45,013 nucleotides of DNA from Sphaerobacter sp. (GCF_019683595.1 NZ_JADGHZ010000011.1:1-45013), one strand, 5' to 3'. Counted from the stretch's first letter, positions 17,652 to 26,265 are shown. Notes: generated by a model from the letters alone, not told the origin. Numbers and translations are program-made.

Positions 17652-18262
17652 TCGCAGTCGTCGACTACGGCGCTGGCAATATCGCCAGCGTCGTCAATGC
17701 AATGGGCCGCCTCGGGGCGGATGCGTGCATCACGCGCGACCCGGACGTGATTCGGACCGCCGCGGGTGTCATCGTGCCGGGCGTCGGTGCGGCTGCGGAC
17801 GTGATGGCGCACCTGTCGGCCAACGGACTGGTCGATGTGCTCCGGGAGACCATTGCCGCGGGCACCCCGTATCTCGGCATCTGCATGGGGATGCAGGTGC
17901 TCTTCAGCGTGAGCTACGAGGGTGGGGAGCATCCGTGCCTGGACGTGATCCCGGGGGCGGTGCGGCGCCTCCCCGGTGGTCAGCCGCTCCCACACGTCGG
18001 CTGGAACCAGGTGTCTCACCAGGGATCGAGCCCGCTCTTCGACGGCATCCCGGACGGCGCCGATTTCTACTTCGTCCACTCCTACTACGTCGACCCGGCG
18101 GTGGAGGGCTGGACCGCAGCGACCACGGACTACGGCGTGCGCTTCACCAGTGCGATCGCACGCGAAAACGTGATGGGAACACAGTTCCACCCCGAAAAGA
18201 GCGGCCGGTGGGGGCTGAAGCTGCTGCAGAACTTCACGCGGATGGCCGGCGCCGGTCGGTGA
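17648..18262 (+). CDS. hisH: Imidazole glycerol phosphate synthase, glutaminase subunit
   Basis: 204 residues. HisH releases ammonia from glutamine and passes it to HisF. Class I amidotransferase triad: C79 in YLGICMGMQ, then His and Glu in GTQFHPEKSG. N-terminal IAVVDYGAGNIASV is typical. The ATG at 17648 overlaps the upstream TGA by 4 bp (ATGA). The track ORF is extended upstream by a shadow of the deacetylase. hisF, its obligate partner, lies 1.9 kb downstream behind hisA and a coiled-coil gene. Confidence 0.96.
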   Translation: MIAVVDYGAGNIASVVNAMGRLGADACITRDPDVIRTAAGVIVPGVGAAADVMAHLSANGLVDVLRETIAAGTPYLGICMGMQVLFSVSYEGGEHPCLDVIPGAVRRLPGGQPLPHVGWNQVSHQGSSPLFDGIPDGADFYFVHSYYVDPAVEGWTAATTDYGVRFTSAIARENVMGTQFHPEKSGRWGLKLLQNFTRMAGAGR

Positions 18263-18275
18263 ACGGTGGCCAGAC

Positions 18276-19040
18276 ATGCTGATTATCCCCGCGATCGACC
18301 TGCGCGGTGGGCGGTGCGTCCGCCTGGTGCAGGGAGACTTCGATCGCGAGACCGCGTATGACGACGACCCGGTACGAGTGGCTTGGCGGTGGGCGGACCT
18401 GGGTGCGCGCTGGATCCATGTGGTGGACCTGGACGGCGCGCGGGCCGGCAAGCCGGTGCAGCTCGATCTGGTGCGTGCGATCGCGGAGGTGGGGGTGCCG
18501 GTCGAGCTGGGTGGCGGTCTGCGCAGCCTGGCTGACCTGGAGGCGGCGTTCGCGGCCGGTGTCAGCCGCGCGGTGCTGGGAACCGCCGCGGTCGAGCGCC
18601 CGGCGCTGCTGGGTGAGGCGGTCGCGCGGTTCGGCGCCGAGCGGGTGGTGCTCGGGGTGGACGCCCGCGGCGGCCGGGTGGCGGTACGCGGGTGGGAGGA
18701 GACGTCCGATCTGGCCGCCGAGGATGTGATCGCCCAGGCGCGGGATGCGGGGGTCCCGCGGGTGATTTACACGGACATCGAGCGAGACGGCACGCTGACC
18801 GCGCCGAACTTCGCGGCGATCGCAGCGATCGCGCGGGTCGGTCTGCCGGTCATCGCGTCGGGCGGCGTGGCCTGCCGTGACCATGTCGAGCGTCTGGCCG
18901 CCATCGCGGGGGTGGAGGCCGCTATCGTCGGGCAGGCCCTGTACACCGGGGCGTTGACGATCCGGAGTGCCGAGGACTGGTGGGTGGAGCCTGCCACGTC
19001 GTTGCCGGGTATGGGGGAGGACCATGAGCGCGCGCACTGA
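18276..19040 (+). CDS. hisA: ProFAR isomerase HisA
   Basis: 254-residue TIM barrel that opens the ribose of ProFAR to PRFAR. Seen: IPAIDLRGGRCVRLVQGDF with catalytic Asp, WIHVVDLDGA, VELGGGLRS (phosphate loop), the second catalytic Asp in YTDIERDGTL, and VIASGGV. The start lies 13 bp after hisH. The C-terminal extension after IRSAEDW overlaps the next gene by 17 bp. Confidence 0.95.
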   Translation: MLIIPAIDLRGGRCVRLVQGDFDRETAYDDDPVRVAWRWADLGARWIHVVDLDGARAGKPVQLDLVRAIAEVGVPVELGGGLRSLADLEAAFAAGVSRAVLGTAAVERPALLGEAVARFGAERVVLGVDARGGRVAVRGWEETSDLAAEDVIAQARDAGVPRVIYTDIERDGTLTAPNFAAIAAIARVGLPVIASGGVACRDHVERLAAIAGVEAAIVGQALYTGALTIRSAEDWWVEPATSLPGMGEDHERAH

Positions 19041-20151
19041 CCTGGCCGACAGCGTCCGCGAGGACGATCGGCGAAAGCGCGAAGAGGCCAAGATCCAGGG
19101 GCTGCAGGCACAGATCGACGAGTTGCGGCAGATCACCCGCGAGTTGCTGAGCCGCCAGCTCCGCGAGGAAGAGCAGATCAAGGCCACTGAGACCGCCCTG
19201 GCACAGCATCGTCTCGCCCTTGAGCAGCACCGCCACGAGGTCGCCCAGGCGGCCCAGGCGCGCCAGCTCGAGGAGGCGCGCTTCCGGCAGGCCCTGACTG
19301 ATCTTAACCAGCGGATCGACGATGTCGCCCGTCCGATCCGTTCACTCCAGGCCCACGTGAGCGAGCTTCTGGAGACGGTCCGCCGCCAGCGGGAGGACGT
19401 AGGGCACGACACCAAGCGCTACGACGAACTGCGTGCCCTGATCGACCACCTCAGCGCCCACGGCGAGCGGCAGGTGGCGGTCTCCCAGGGCCTGCGCGAC
19501 TCGCTGGACGCGCTGCGCACCGAGGTCGAACGGCTACAGCGAGACCTGATGCGCACGGACGACGCGGTCCGGATCGTCGAGCAAGAACTGCGGCGTCGGG
19601 TCGCGGAGATCGTTCAGGAGGTCTCCAATGTCGAAGCGCGGATCGAAGAGGAGGCGGCCGGGGTTGCCGCGGTGCAGGCGCAACTCCAGGAACTCCGCGA
19701 GGCGATGAAGGAGATCGACCCGCACTTCGAAGCGATCGGGCAGATCCTGGAGCGCCTGGAGAGCGAGATCGATCGGTTCCATACCCAGGCCGTGGAGCGC
19801 GACGAGCTCATGGCGGAGCGGATTGAAGAGCTTCGCCAGCAGTTCGACGCACAGGTCCGCGATCTCCAGCAGAGTAACGATATGCGCTTCGAGCGCGTCG
19901 TCCAGCGTGCCGACCAGATGGAGGAGGTCGACCGCGACCTGGCCTACCGGATGCAGATGATCGAGATCCGGCTGGAGGAGCTCCACCAGGTGGATCGCCG
20001 GCTGCGGCGCGAATTGTGGTACCTCCACGAACAGCGGGCGCGGATGCGGTTCGAGCAGGCGCAGCAGGAATTGGAAGCCGTCGTTGAGGCCCGGCGCGAT
20101 GTCGAGCGGGAGGACGCGGGCGGCCGACCGCAGGACCGGACCGGGGAGTAG
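19024..20151 (+). CDS. Long coiled-coil protein of unknown function, inserted in the his operon
   Basis: 375 residues from the ATG at 19024 (GGGGGAGG upstream, inside the end of hisA). Nearly the whole protein is charged heptad-rich helix (for example IQGLQAQIDELRQITREL and QLQELREAMKEIDPHFEAI) without cysteine clusters, signal peptide or membrane segment; glutamine, glutamate and arginine dominate. It resembles generic SMC-like/cytoskeletal coiled coils rather than a named family. It sits between hisA and hisF, with only 6 bp to the hisF start, so it is co-translated with histidine enzymes. A structural or scaffolding role is possible; low-complexity helix makes homology searches unreliable. 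Confidence 0.88.
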   Translation: MSARTDLADSVREDDRRKREEAKIQGLQAQIDELRQITRELLSRQLREEEQIKATETALAQHRLALEQHRHEVAQAAQARQLEEARFRQALTDLNQRIDDVARPIRSLQAHVSELLETVRRQREDVGHDTKRYDELRALIDHLSAHGERQVAVSQGLRDSLDALRTEVERLQRDLMRTDDAVRIVEQELRRRVAEIVQEVSNVEARIEEEAAGVAAVQAQLQELREAMKEIDPHFEAIGQILERLESEIDRFHTQAVERDELMAERIEELRQQFDAQVRDLQQSNDMRFERVVQRADQMEEVDRDLAYRMQMIEIRLEELHQVDRRLRRELWYLHEQRARMRFEQAQQELEAVVEARRDVEREDAGGRPQDRTGE

Positions 20152-20157
20152 TTCCAG

Positions 20158-20922
20158 ATGCTCACGCGGCGCATTATTCCCTGCCTCGACGTGAAGGCGG
20201 GGCGGGTGGTCAAGGGCGTCCAGTTCCAGGGGCTGCGCGACGCAGGCGACCCGGTCGAGCTGGCACGGCGCTACGACGAGGCCGGGGCGGACGAACTGGT
20301 CTTTCTCGACATAACAGCCAGCAGCGAGGATCGTGACACCATCGTCGACGTGGTGCGGGAGACGGCGCGTCAGGTCTTCATCCCGCTCACCGTCGGGGGT
20401 GGGGTGCGCAGCGCGGACGACATGCACAGGCTGCTCCGCGCGGGCGCGGACAAGGTCAGCGTGAACAGCGCGGCGGTGGCCAACCCGGAGCTGATCGCCA
20501 CGTGCGCTCAGCGGTTCGGATGCCAGTGCGTGGTGCTGGCTATCGATGCCCGGCGGCGGCCGGACGGGGGCTGGGAGGTCTACACCCGGGGAGGTCAGGT
20601 TCCAACCGGCCTCGATGCCGTGGAATGGGCGCGGCGCGGCGTGGAGTTGGGCGCTGGCGAGATCCTGCTGACCAGTATGGACGCCGACGGCACCCAGGAC
20701 GGGTATGACCTCGAGCTGACCCGCGCGGTGGCCGAGGCGACCGGCGTGCCGGTGATCGCCTCGGGAGGAGCGGGAACCCTCGAGCACCTGTATCAAGCAT
20801 TGACGGAGGGCAAGGCGCAGGCCGTCCTTGCCGCGTCAATTTTTCATTACGGAACGTTCACGATCGCGGAGGCGAAAGCCTATCTGGCGGCTCGTGGCGT
20901 CCCGGTTCGACTGGGGCATTAA
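20158..20922 (+). CDS. hisF: Imidazole glycerol phosphate synthase, cyclase subunit
   Basis: 254-residue TIM barrel. HisF joins ammonia from HisH to PRFAR, giving IGP and AICAR. Catalytic D11 is in [15 protein letters not shown] and the second Asp in VLAIDARR (about 130); [22 protein letters not shown] and VIASGGAG are family loops. Start ATG with GGGGAG about 8 bases upstream, at the end of the coiled-coil gene. Confidence 0.97.
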   Translation: MLTRRIIPCLDVKAGRVVKGVQFQGLRDAGDPVELARRYDEAGADELVFLDITASSEDRDTIVDVVRETARQVFIPLTVGGGVRSADDMHRLLRAGADKVSVNSAAVANPELIATCAQRFGCQCVVLAIDARRRPDGGWEVYTRGGQVPTGLDAVEWARRGVELGAGEILLTSMDADGTQDGYDLELTRAVAEATGVPVIASGGAGTLEHLYQALTEGKAQAVLAASIFHYGTFTIAEAKAYLAARGVPVRLGH

Positions 20923-20986
20923 TCACGAACAGTGCGTACGTTCGCGCCATTCGTTGCGTATTCGGTGCTGACGCGCTGTCACATGA

Positions 20987-21015
20987 TTGACAGGAACAAG
21001 CGCATGTGCTAGCCT
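20987..21015 (+). promoter_or_regulatory. Promoter TTGACA-N17-TGC-TAGCCT for the NlpC/P60 gene
   Basis: Consensus -35 TTGACA (20987-20992), 17-bp spacing, extended -10 TGCTAGCCT (hexamer 21010-21015). Transcription should begin near 21022, which gives a 5' leader of about 325 nt. Confidence 0.7.
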
Positions 21016-21021
21016 GCGACC

Positions 21022-21346
21022 TATACGGCAGTCTGTTGGTGGCACTCGGGGGAGCGCAACCAGCAACGTGACTGCCGGCGCCGACGCACGACATCCTGTC
21101 TGCAATGCTAATCCGGGCCGGGGATCCGGAAGCGCAGGCCCGCAGCCAGCGGGCCGGGCGGGGTGAAGTGCGTGAGGCCTGTGGCGGCGCACCGGTCCGG
21201 GCGCAGCGGGCGCATCGAGAGGGGACCTCGATGCATGACCACCCGCGGCGCACCGCGAGATTGGAGGAGGGTTCAGGCACTGGTTTCCCACCTCCAGTGG
21301 GACAACTGGTATTGCCGGCCACACGGACTCCAGGAGGGAAGGACGA
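21022..21346 (+). ncRNA. Long structured 5' leader of the SH3b-NlpC/P60 gene (unassigned cis-regulatory RNA candidate)
   Basis: The 325-nt leader begins with a long stem-loop at 21026-21077: CGGCAGTC pairs with GACTGCCG, then TGTTGGT with ACCAGCA, with a 4-base bulge and a G-rich apical loop. A second bulged hairpin of about 13 bp at 21279-21310 (core TCCCAC/GTGGGA) lies just before the Shine-Dalgarno sequence, and CCAGT/ACTGG and TGGAGG/CCTCCA offer mutually exclusive pairings there. Leaders of NlpC/P60 genes in Gram-positive bacteria often hold the c-di-AMP (ydaO) riboswitch, but I do not find its conserved GGGGUGAAUC or GUCAGCUAAC boxes, so the class is unassigned. Confidence 0.4.
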
Positions 21347-22627
21347 TTGGGTGTTCGAAAGAGACGCCACCTGCTCGGTGGTGTCGCTCTCGCTGCGGCG
21401 GTGGCTGTGACGGGGGTTTCGCCAGTCGCCGCGGATACCAACCTCGTCATCGGTGGACAGGCAATCGTAGCGAACACAGATGGTCTCGGCGTCAACCTGC
21501 GTGGCGCCGTCGGGTACGATGCCCCAATCCTGTTCACTGTCTCCGAATCCTCGACAATCAATGTCATCGGAGGGCCGAACACCGCACCGGACGGGTCCGT
21601 CTGGTACAACGTGGAAGTCAACGGCACTCTGGGCTGGATCGTCAGCGATTACCTGACCCTGCCGCCACTTTCGGCTGGCCAGGTCGTTGTCGTGTCCGGG
21701 ACCGAGGGGAACGGGCTCCGGCTGCGTGAGGCCCCGAGCCTGAGCGCAGCGACCCTCACCGTGATGCCCGAAGGGGCGCACGTGAATGTGGCAGGTCCGG
21801 AGCAGACGGACGATCAGGGCATGACGTGGGCCCAGGTGAGCTACGGCGGGCTGACGGGGTATGCGGCCCGCAGCTACCTGTCGCTGGGTAACACCGGTGC
21901 TGCTCCCCAGGCGGTGCAGGTGTCGAACCCGGCGCCGGCGGCTTCGTCGAGCATCGTGGTCGGCGGGAACGCCGAGGTCGTGAACACCGGTGGCGCCGGC
22001 CTGAACCTGCGGAACGACGTGGGTTACGGCGCGGGCATTCAAACGGTGGCCGCCGAGGGCGAAGTGGTCCATGTCATCGACGGACCGCGCTACGACGGCG
22101 CGGGTGACGCTTGGTGGGGCGTCGATTACAAGGGCATTCGCGGCTGGATGATGGGCGCGTACCTGGCGCCGACCGACCGCCAGCCGACGCAGGCCCCGGC
22201 CCCCGCGTTGGCAGGCGGTAACGAGGAGCCGGCGGCTTCGGCTCCGGCCAGCGACATCGGCGCGGCTATCGTCGCCGAGGCGATGAAGTACCTGGGCTAC
22301 CCGTACGTCTGGGGCGGCACGACGCCGGCCGGCTTCGACTGCTCCGGCTTCACCTACTACGTCGTCAACAAGGTACTGGGTGGCGGTTTCCCGCGGGCGA
22401 TGGAGAGCCAGGTGGTGTCGGGGAGCTACGTCGACCCGAGCGATCTGCGACCGGGCGACATCGTGTTCCAGCAGAACACCTACCAGTGGGGGCTGTCGCA
22501 TACCGGGATCTACATCGGCGACGGCAAGTTCATCCACGCGGCGGATGCCAGCACGGGCGTGATCATCAGCAACCTGTGGGACTCCTACTGGAGCCCCCGC
22601 TACTACACGGCGCGCCGCGTCGGCTAG
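21347..22627 (+). CDS. Secreted peptidoglycan hydrolase: three SH3b domains plus NlpC/P60
   Basis: 426 residues with a TTG start, supported by AGGAGGG about 9 bases upstream and by the signal peptide that follows (MGVRKRRHLLGG, hydrophobic core VALAAAVAVTGV, likely cleavage after VAA around residue 29). Three SH3b cell-wall-binding repeats at about 35-107, 110-178 and 200-270 (each with NLR or LRLR and a final GYAARSYL-like strand), an Ala/Pro linker, then the NlpC/P60 cysteine peptidase at about 300-426: C332 in GFDCSGF, His in LSHTGIYIG, third polar residue in FIHAAD. These enzymes cut D-Glu-diamino-acid bonds in peptide stems during wall growth or separation. Ends in a strong terminator hairpin. 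Confidence 0.94.
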   Translation: MGVRKRRHLLGGVALAAAVAVTGVSPVAADTNLVIGGQAIVANTDGLGVNLRGAVGYDAPILFTVSESSTINVIGGPNTAPDGSVWYNVEVNGTLGWIVSDYLTLPPLSAGQVVVVSGTEGNGLRLREAPSLSAATLTVMPEGAHVNVAGPEQTDDQGMTWAQVSYGGLTGYAARSYLSLGNTGAAPQAVQVSNPAPAASSSIVVGGNAEVVNTGGAGLNLRNDVGYGAGIQTVAAEGEVVHVIDGPRYDGAGDAWWGVDYKGIRGWMMGAYLAPTDRQPTQAPAPALAGGNEEPAASAPASDIGAAIVAEAMKYLGYPYVWGGTTPAGFDCSGFTYYVVNKVLGGGFPRAMESQVVSGSYVDPSDLRPGDIVFQQNTYQWGLSHTGIYIGDGKFIHAADASTGVIISNLWDSYWSPRYYTARRVG

Positions 22628-22655
22628 CCGGAGCGACCATCCCAACGGAGAATGT

Positions 22656-22685
22656 AACGGACCCGCCCCGAGAGGCGGGTCCGTT
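22656..22685 (+). terminator. Terminator hairpin after the NlpC/P60 gene
   Basis: AACGGACCCGCC and GGCGGGTCCGTT form a perfect 12-bp stem with a 6-base loop 28 bp after the stop. The T-tail is short. Confidence 0.75.
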
Positions 22686-23031
22686 CATGTCTGTGTGGAG
22701 TATGAAGGCTTCGCCCCCCGGGTGCCACCCGATTCAAGCATTCAGGTACACCTCTTGGTCTGACTCTGCTTGTGCTGTGGACGTCGGGGTGGGCGTGTCC
22801 GCGCTGGCCCGCACTGGTGGTCAGGACCCGGGGACGGACTCCTTTGGATGGGCGTGCTCGTGACCCTGGTGGGTGCGCTCTCTGGCCGTCCGGTGGCAGT
22901 CCTCCGGGGCACGACAGCGCCCGCCCGGGTAGCTACGGCTGAGCGGGAGTGTGCTCGCCATGATGGCTACCTGGGCGGGCGCTTGGACGGCCGCTCTTAC
23001 GGTTGAGAGCGTTAGACGTGCCCGGCGTGGG
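22686..23031. other. 346-bp intergenic stretch between convergent genes
   Basis: No supported gene. Short ORFs here (for example 22770-23006) lack a ribosome binding site and sensible composition. A weak hairpin CGCTCT/AGAGCG at 22992-23011 sits 20 bp after the recA stop and could end recA transcription. Confidence 0.5.
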
Positions 23032-24090
23032 CTAGGAGAGGACCTCGTCCTCGGCCAGCTCCTCGGCTTCGGCGGATGCGCCGTCGTAGTTGATGCGGGA
23101 ACGCAGCTCCGGCGAGGCGGCCCGGATCTGCTGCTCGATGTCCCGCATGATGTCCGGGTTCGCCTTCAGGAACTCCTTGACGTTCTCACGGCCCTGGCCG
23201 AGTCGCTCCTCGCCCAGGTAGAACCAGGCGCCCGACTTCCGGATGATGCCGAGGTCGGTCCCGACGTCGATGATGCTGCCGATGGCCGAGATGCCCTCGT
23301 TGTACATGATGTCGAACTCGGCCTGGCGGAACGGGGGCGCGACCTTGTTCTTGACGACGCGGACCCGCGCCCGGATACCGATGCTCTCCTGACCCTGCTT
23401 GATCGTCTCGATCCGCCGGATGTCGAGCCGGACCGACGAATAGAACTTCAGCGCATTCCCGCCGGTCGTCGTCTCCGGGTTGCCGAACATCACGCCGATC
23501 TTCATCCGGAGCTGGTTGATGAAGATGACGGCGGTGCGCGACCGGCTGATGGCGCCGGTGAGCTTGCGCAGCGCCTGGCTCATGAGCCGAGCCTGCAGGC
23601 CGACGTGAGCGTCACCCATATCGCCGTCGATCTCCGCGCGCGGGACCAGGGCGGCGACCGAGTCGATGACGATCACGTCGAGGGCGCCGCTGCGCACCAG
23701 CGTCTCGCAGATCTCCAGCGCCTGCTCGCCGGTGTCGGGCTGAGAGATCAGGAGATCGTCGAGCTTGATGCCGCAGCGCTCGGCGTAGACCGGGTCGAAG
23801 GCATGCTCGGCGTCGATGTAGGCGGCGACACCACCCAGCTTTTGCGCCTCGGCGATGATGTGCTGTGCCAGCGTCGTCTTCCCGCTCGACTCTGGGCCAT
23901 AGATCTCGGTGATGCGGCCGCGCGGGATACCGCCGACTCCCAGCGCGAGGTCGAGGGCGATCGAGCCGGTCGGGATGGCCTCAATTTGGAGGCGCGATTC
24001 TGCCTCGCCCATGCGCATGATCGACCCCTTGCCGAACTGGCGCTCGATCTGCGCCATGGCGAGTTCAATCGCTCGGTCTCGTTCGGACAT
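23032..24090 (-). CDS. recA: Recombinase RecA
   Basis: 352 residues from the ATG at 24090. RecA polymerises on single-stranded DNA, drives strand exchange and triggers LexA self-cleavage. Seen: [11 protein letters not shown], Walker [23 protein letters not shown], Walker [17 protein letters not shown], loop L1/L2 region [28 protein letters not shown], and an acidic C-terminus. The track start at 24132 would put the start codon four bases behind a LexA-like box with no room for a ribosome binding site; the ATG at 24090 begins [15 protein letters not shown], the usual RecA N-terminus, and AGAGAGG lies 9 bases upstream. Confidence 0.96.
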   Translation of the reverse strand: MSERDRAIELAMAQIERQFGKGSIMRMGEAESRLQIEAIPTGSIALDLALGVGGIPRGRITEIYGPESSGKTTLAQHIIAEAQKLGGVAAYIDAEHAFDPVYAERCGIKLDDLLISQPDTGEQALEICETLVRSGALDVIVIDSVAALVPRAEIDGDMGDAHVGLQARLMSQALRKLTGAISRSRTAVIFINQLRMKIGVMFGNPETTTGGNALKFYSSVRLDIRRIETIKQGQESIGIRARVRVVKNKVAPPFRQAEFDIMYNEGISAIGSIIDVGTDLGIIRKSGAWFYLGEERLGQGRENVKEFLKANPDIMRDIEQQIRAASPELRSRINYDGASAEAEELAEDEVLS

Positions 24091-24136
24091 TCGCCGCTGC
24101 CTCTCTTCTGCGTCGGACTGTGTGCTCGCCATCCTA

Positions 24137-24148
24137 GAAAAAATGTTC
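24137..24148 (-). promoter_or_regulatory. LexA-like SOS box in the recA promoter
   Basis: GAACATTTTTTC in the recA direction, one base off the GAAC-N4-GTTC form used by LexA in Gram-positive bacteria. It begins 13 bp downstream of the recA -10. The mrfA promoter has an almost identical box at the same offset. Confidence 0.65.
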
Positions 24149-24161
24149 TATTCCGGCCCTA

Positions 24162-24191
24162 ATCATACGAAACCGAAGGGACTCGCGTCAA
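24162..24191 (-). promoter_or_regulatory. recA: recA promoter TTGACG-N18-TATGAT
   Basis: -35 TTGACG (24191-24186), -10 TATGAT (24167-24162), spacing 18, all between darA and recA. The SOS box covers about +8 to +19. Confidence 0.75.
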
Positions 24192-24204
24192 CGTCCGTAC
24201 AGGG

Positions 24205-24534
24205 TCAGAGTCGCTCGAACCGCTCCACATCCAAGACGAAAACGACCGCGCCGCCGACCTCCACCTCGAAGCTGTCGCTGAGGAACAGGAGCCCCGGTTC
24301 CAGCGCAGGGGTGTACGGCACGGCGACCTGCGTGCGACGGCGACAGACCTGACTGATAATCCCCAGCACCCGCGGAACCTCGGCGTCCTCAACGCCGATC
24401 AGCAGGCTCGTATTTCCGGTGCGTAGCAGGCTGCCGGTACTGCTGATGCGGGTGACGCGATACTGGGACGCCACCAGTTCGCCGACGAGGTTGTCGGCGT
24501 CTTCGTCCTGGACGACCGCCACGATGAGCTTCAT
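24205..24534 (-). CDS. darA: Cyclic di-AMP receptor, PII-like (DarA/PstA/YaaQ)
   Basis: 109 residues, same length as Bacillus YaaQ. The start MKLIVAVVQDEDADNLVGEL, the T-loop segment ISSTGSLLRTGNTSLLIGVED and the end VEVGGAVVFVLDVERFERL match the family closely. The trimer binds c-di-AMP in the cytoplasm; its downstream partner is unknown in most bacteria. AGGGGAG precedes the ATG. It has its own promoter in the end of the ECF ATPase gene and lies just before recA. Its presence implies that the organism makes c-di-AMP. Confidence 0.95.
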   Translation of the reverse strand: MKLIVAVVQDEDADNLVGELVASQYRVTRISSTGSLLRTGNTSLLIGVEDAEVPRVLGIISQVCRRRTQVAVPYTPALEPGLLFLSDSFEVEVGGAVVFVLDVERFERL

Positions 24535-24609
24535 CTCGGCTCCCCTCGATCGGGCTGCGGGAGATTCGCCCTCAGCACGGCCTGCATGTCTCGGGGGCCA
24601 ACTGCTCGC

Positions 24610-24638
24610 AGTATACGGGAGGCATCAACCACCGGCAA
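24610..24638 (-). promoter_or_regulatory. darA promoter TTGCCG-N17-TATACT
   Basis: -35 TTGCCG (24638-24633) and -10 TATACT (24615-24610) with 17-bp spacing, overlapping the last codons of the ECF ATPase gene. It separates darA from the cobalamin operon. Confidence 0.65.
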
Positions 24639-26265
24639 CAGGCGGCGCGATGCGCTCCGAGGCGCTTGTGGCGTCCTCGTGAATTACGACGCCGGGGATG
24701 TCCTCAAGGACCAACGCACGGCCGCCGAAGACCCGATTGACCTGGGTGGCGTAGGTCAGGGAGCCGGTCAGCACCTGGCGCGGCGGGCCGTCCGCCACGA
24801 CCTCCCCGTCGCCAAGGAGCAGCACGCGGTCGGCGCAGACAGCCGCCAGCTCCACATCGTGGGTGGCCATGACGATGCAGGTGCCGGTGCTGGCGAGGCG
24901 TCGCAGCAGCGCGATCAGGCGCTCCCGCGCCTCACCGTCGAGCCCGCGGGTTGGCTCGTCGAGCAGGAGAACCGCGGGCTTGGCGGCCAGCACAGCGGCC
25001 AGGGCCACACGCTGCCGTTCGCCGGTGCTGAGGTCGCGCGGGTTACGTGCGGCGAGGTGGGCTACCCCTGCCATCTCCAGGGCGGGGCCGACGTCTCCGG
25101 GCACACCGAGCGCCCGTAGGGTGAAGCGCACCTCGGCCGCAACGGTCTCGTTGAACAGCATCGCGCCGGGGTTCTGGGGCAGGTAGGCCACGGTGCGGGC
25201 CAGGTCGGGCGTGGCGGTGCCGGCGATGTCCTGAGCGCGCAAGAGGATGCGACCCGATTGCGGGCGCAGCAGGCCGTTCAGGTGCTTGAGCAGGGTGGTC
25301 TTCCCGGCGCCGTTCCGGCCCATCAGGGCGGTCACGGTTCCCTCGCGGAAGACGGTGGTGATGTCACGCAGCGTCGTTCTCTCGCCGTAGCGGAACGTGA
25401 CTCCCTGCATTTCCAGGACGACATCGCCACCCGCGGGTGGGTCGCCCTGCGGGGCGACCGGGCGCGGCATGCCCTGCGCCATGCGGCGCGCCTCCTGCAC
25501 CGTGAGCGGGAGCGGGTCCCAGCCGAGTGCCAGCCCCAGCCGCACGAGCGGGGGAGGATACGGCAGCGCAGCGGCCACAGCGCGAGGTGGGCCGCTCGTA
25601 ACGACGCTCCCCTCCGAGCCGAGCAGCAGGACGCGCTCGGCCGCCGGGAGGACACGCTCCAGGCGGTGCTCGGCGATGACGATCGTCGTCCCGAGGTCTG
25701 CGTGCAGGCGGTCGAGCACGGAGAGGACCGCTTCGGCGCCCCAGGGGTCGAGCTGCGACGTCGGCTCGTCCAGTGCGAGCACGGGAGGGCGCATTGCCAT
25801 CGCGGCGGCGATCACGACGCGCTGGCGCTCGCCGCCGGAGAGGGACGCGATTTCGCGGTCGCGGAGCGGCGCGATGCCGAGCAGGTCCAGCGCTTCCTCC
25901 ACGCGCAGGCGGATCTCCTGGCGTGGCAGCCCGTAGTTCTCCGGCCCGAAGGCGATCTCGTCTTCAACTCGGTCCATCACCGTCTGTCGCTCGGGGTCCT
26001 GGGCCACGAAGCCGACGATTCGGCCAAGATCGGCCGGCTGTGCCTCGCGGGTGTCGATGCCCTGAACCAGAACCCGGCCGCCGAAGGCGCCGCCGTAGAA
26101 GTGGGGCACCAGCCCGTTGAGCGTGCGCAGCAGGGTCGACTTCCCCGCGCCGGAAGGGCCGGCCACGACGGTGTAGGCGCCGGGGGCCACCTCTTCGGTG
26201 ATGGCGCTGAGCGCGGGCGTCGAGCGCCGTGGGTAGCGGTAGGTCAGCCGGTCGAGGTGGATCAT
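24625..26265 (-). CDS. Energy-coupling factor transporter ATPase, two fused ABC domains
   Basis: 546 residues with two complete ABC domains. Domain 1 (about 1-235): GPSGAGKST, QDPERQTVMDRVEDEIAFGPEN (the ECF-type Q-helix), SLSGGERQR, LALDEPTSQLDP. Domain 2 (about 280-500): GRNGAGKTT, LPQNPGAMLFNETVAAEV, LSTGERQR, LLLDEPTRGLD, ATHD. This equals the A1-A2 pair of ECF vitamin importers in one chain, as in YkoD-type proteins. The start overlaps the T-component stop by 4 bp. The upstream cobalamin riboswitch points to vitamin B12 or a corrinoid precursor as the substrate. Confidence 0.94.
   Translation of the reverse strand: MIHLDRLTYRYPRRSTPALSAITEEVAPGAYTVVAGPSGAGKSTLLRTLNGLVPHFYGGAFGGRVLVQGIDTREAQPADLGRIVGFVAQDPERQTVMDRVEDEIAFGPENYGLPRQEIRLRVEEALDLLGIAPLRDREIASLSGGERQRVVIAAAMAMRPPVLALDEPTSQLDPWGAEAVLSVLDRLHADLGTTIVIAEHRLERVLPAAERVLLLGSEGSVVTSGPPRAVAAALPYPPPLVRLGLALGWDPLPLTVQEARRMAQGMPRPVAPQGDPPAGGDVVLEMQGVTFRYGERTTLRDITTVFREGTVTALMGRNGAGKTTLLKHLNGLLRPQSGRILLRAQDIAGTATPDLARTVAYLPQNPGAMLFNETVAAEVRFTLRALGVPGDVGPALEMAGVAHLAARNPRDLSTGERQRVALAAVLAAKPAVLLLDEPTRGLDGEARERLIALLRRLASTGTCIVMATHDVELAAVCADRVLLLGDGEVVADGPPRQVLTGSLTYATQVNRVFGGRALVLEDIPGVVIHEDATSASERIAPPVAGG

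Noticed and set aside
21022-21346. Definite c-di-AMP (ydaO) riboswitch call
   Set aside because: Context is suggestive, but I could not find the conserved GGGGUGAAUC and GUCAGCUAAC-type elements, so I leave it as an unassigned leader.
20858-22645. 595-residue minus-strand ORF opposite the NlpC/P60 gene
   Set aside because: The plus strand has a promoter, signal peptide, SH3b and NlpC domains and terminator; the minus frame has none.
22770-23006. 78-residue ORF between the NlpC/P60 gene and recA
   Set aside because: No ribosome binding site, no family resemblance, lies in non-coding gap between convergent genes.
24091-24132. Longer RecA start at 24132
   Set aside because: It would place the start codon four bases from the SOS box with no space for a ribosome binding site; the ATG at 24090 gives the conserved N-terminus.
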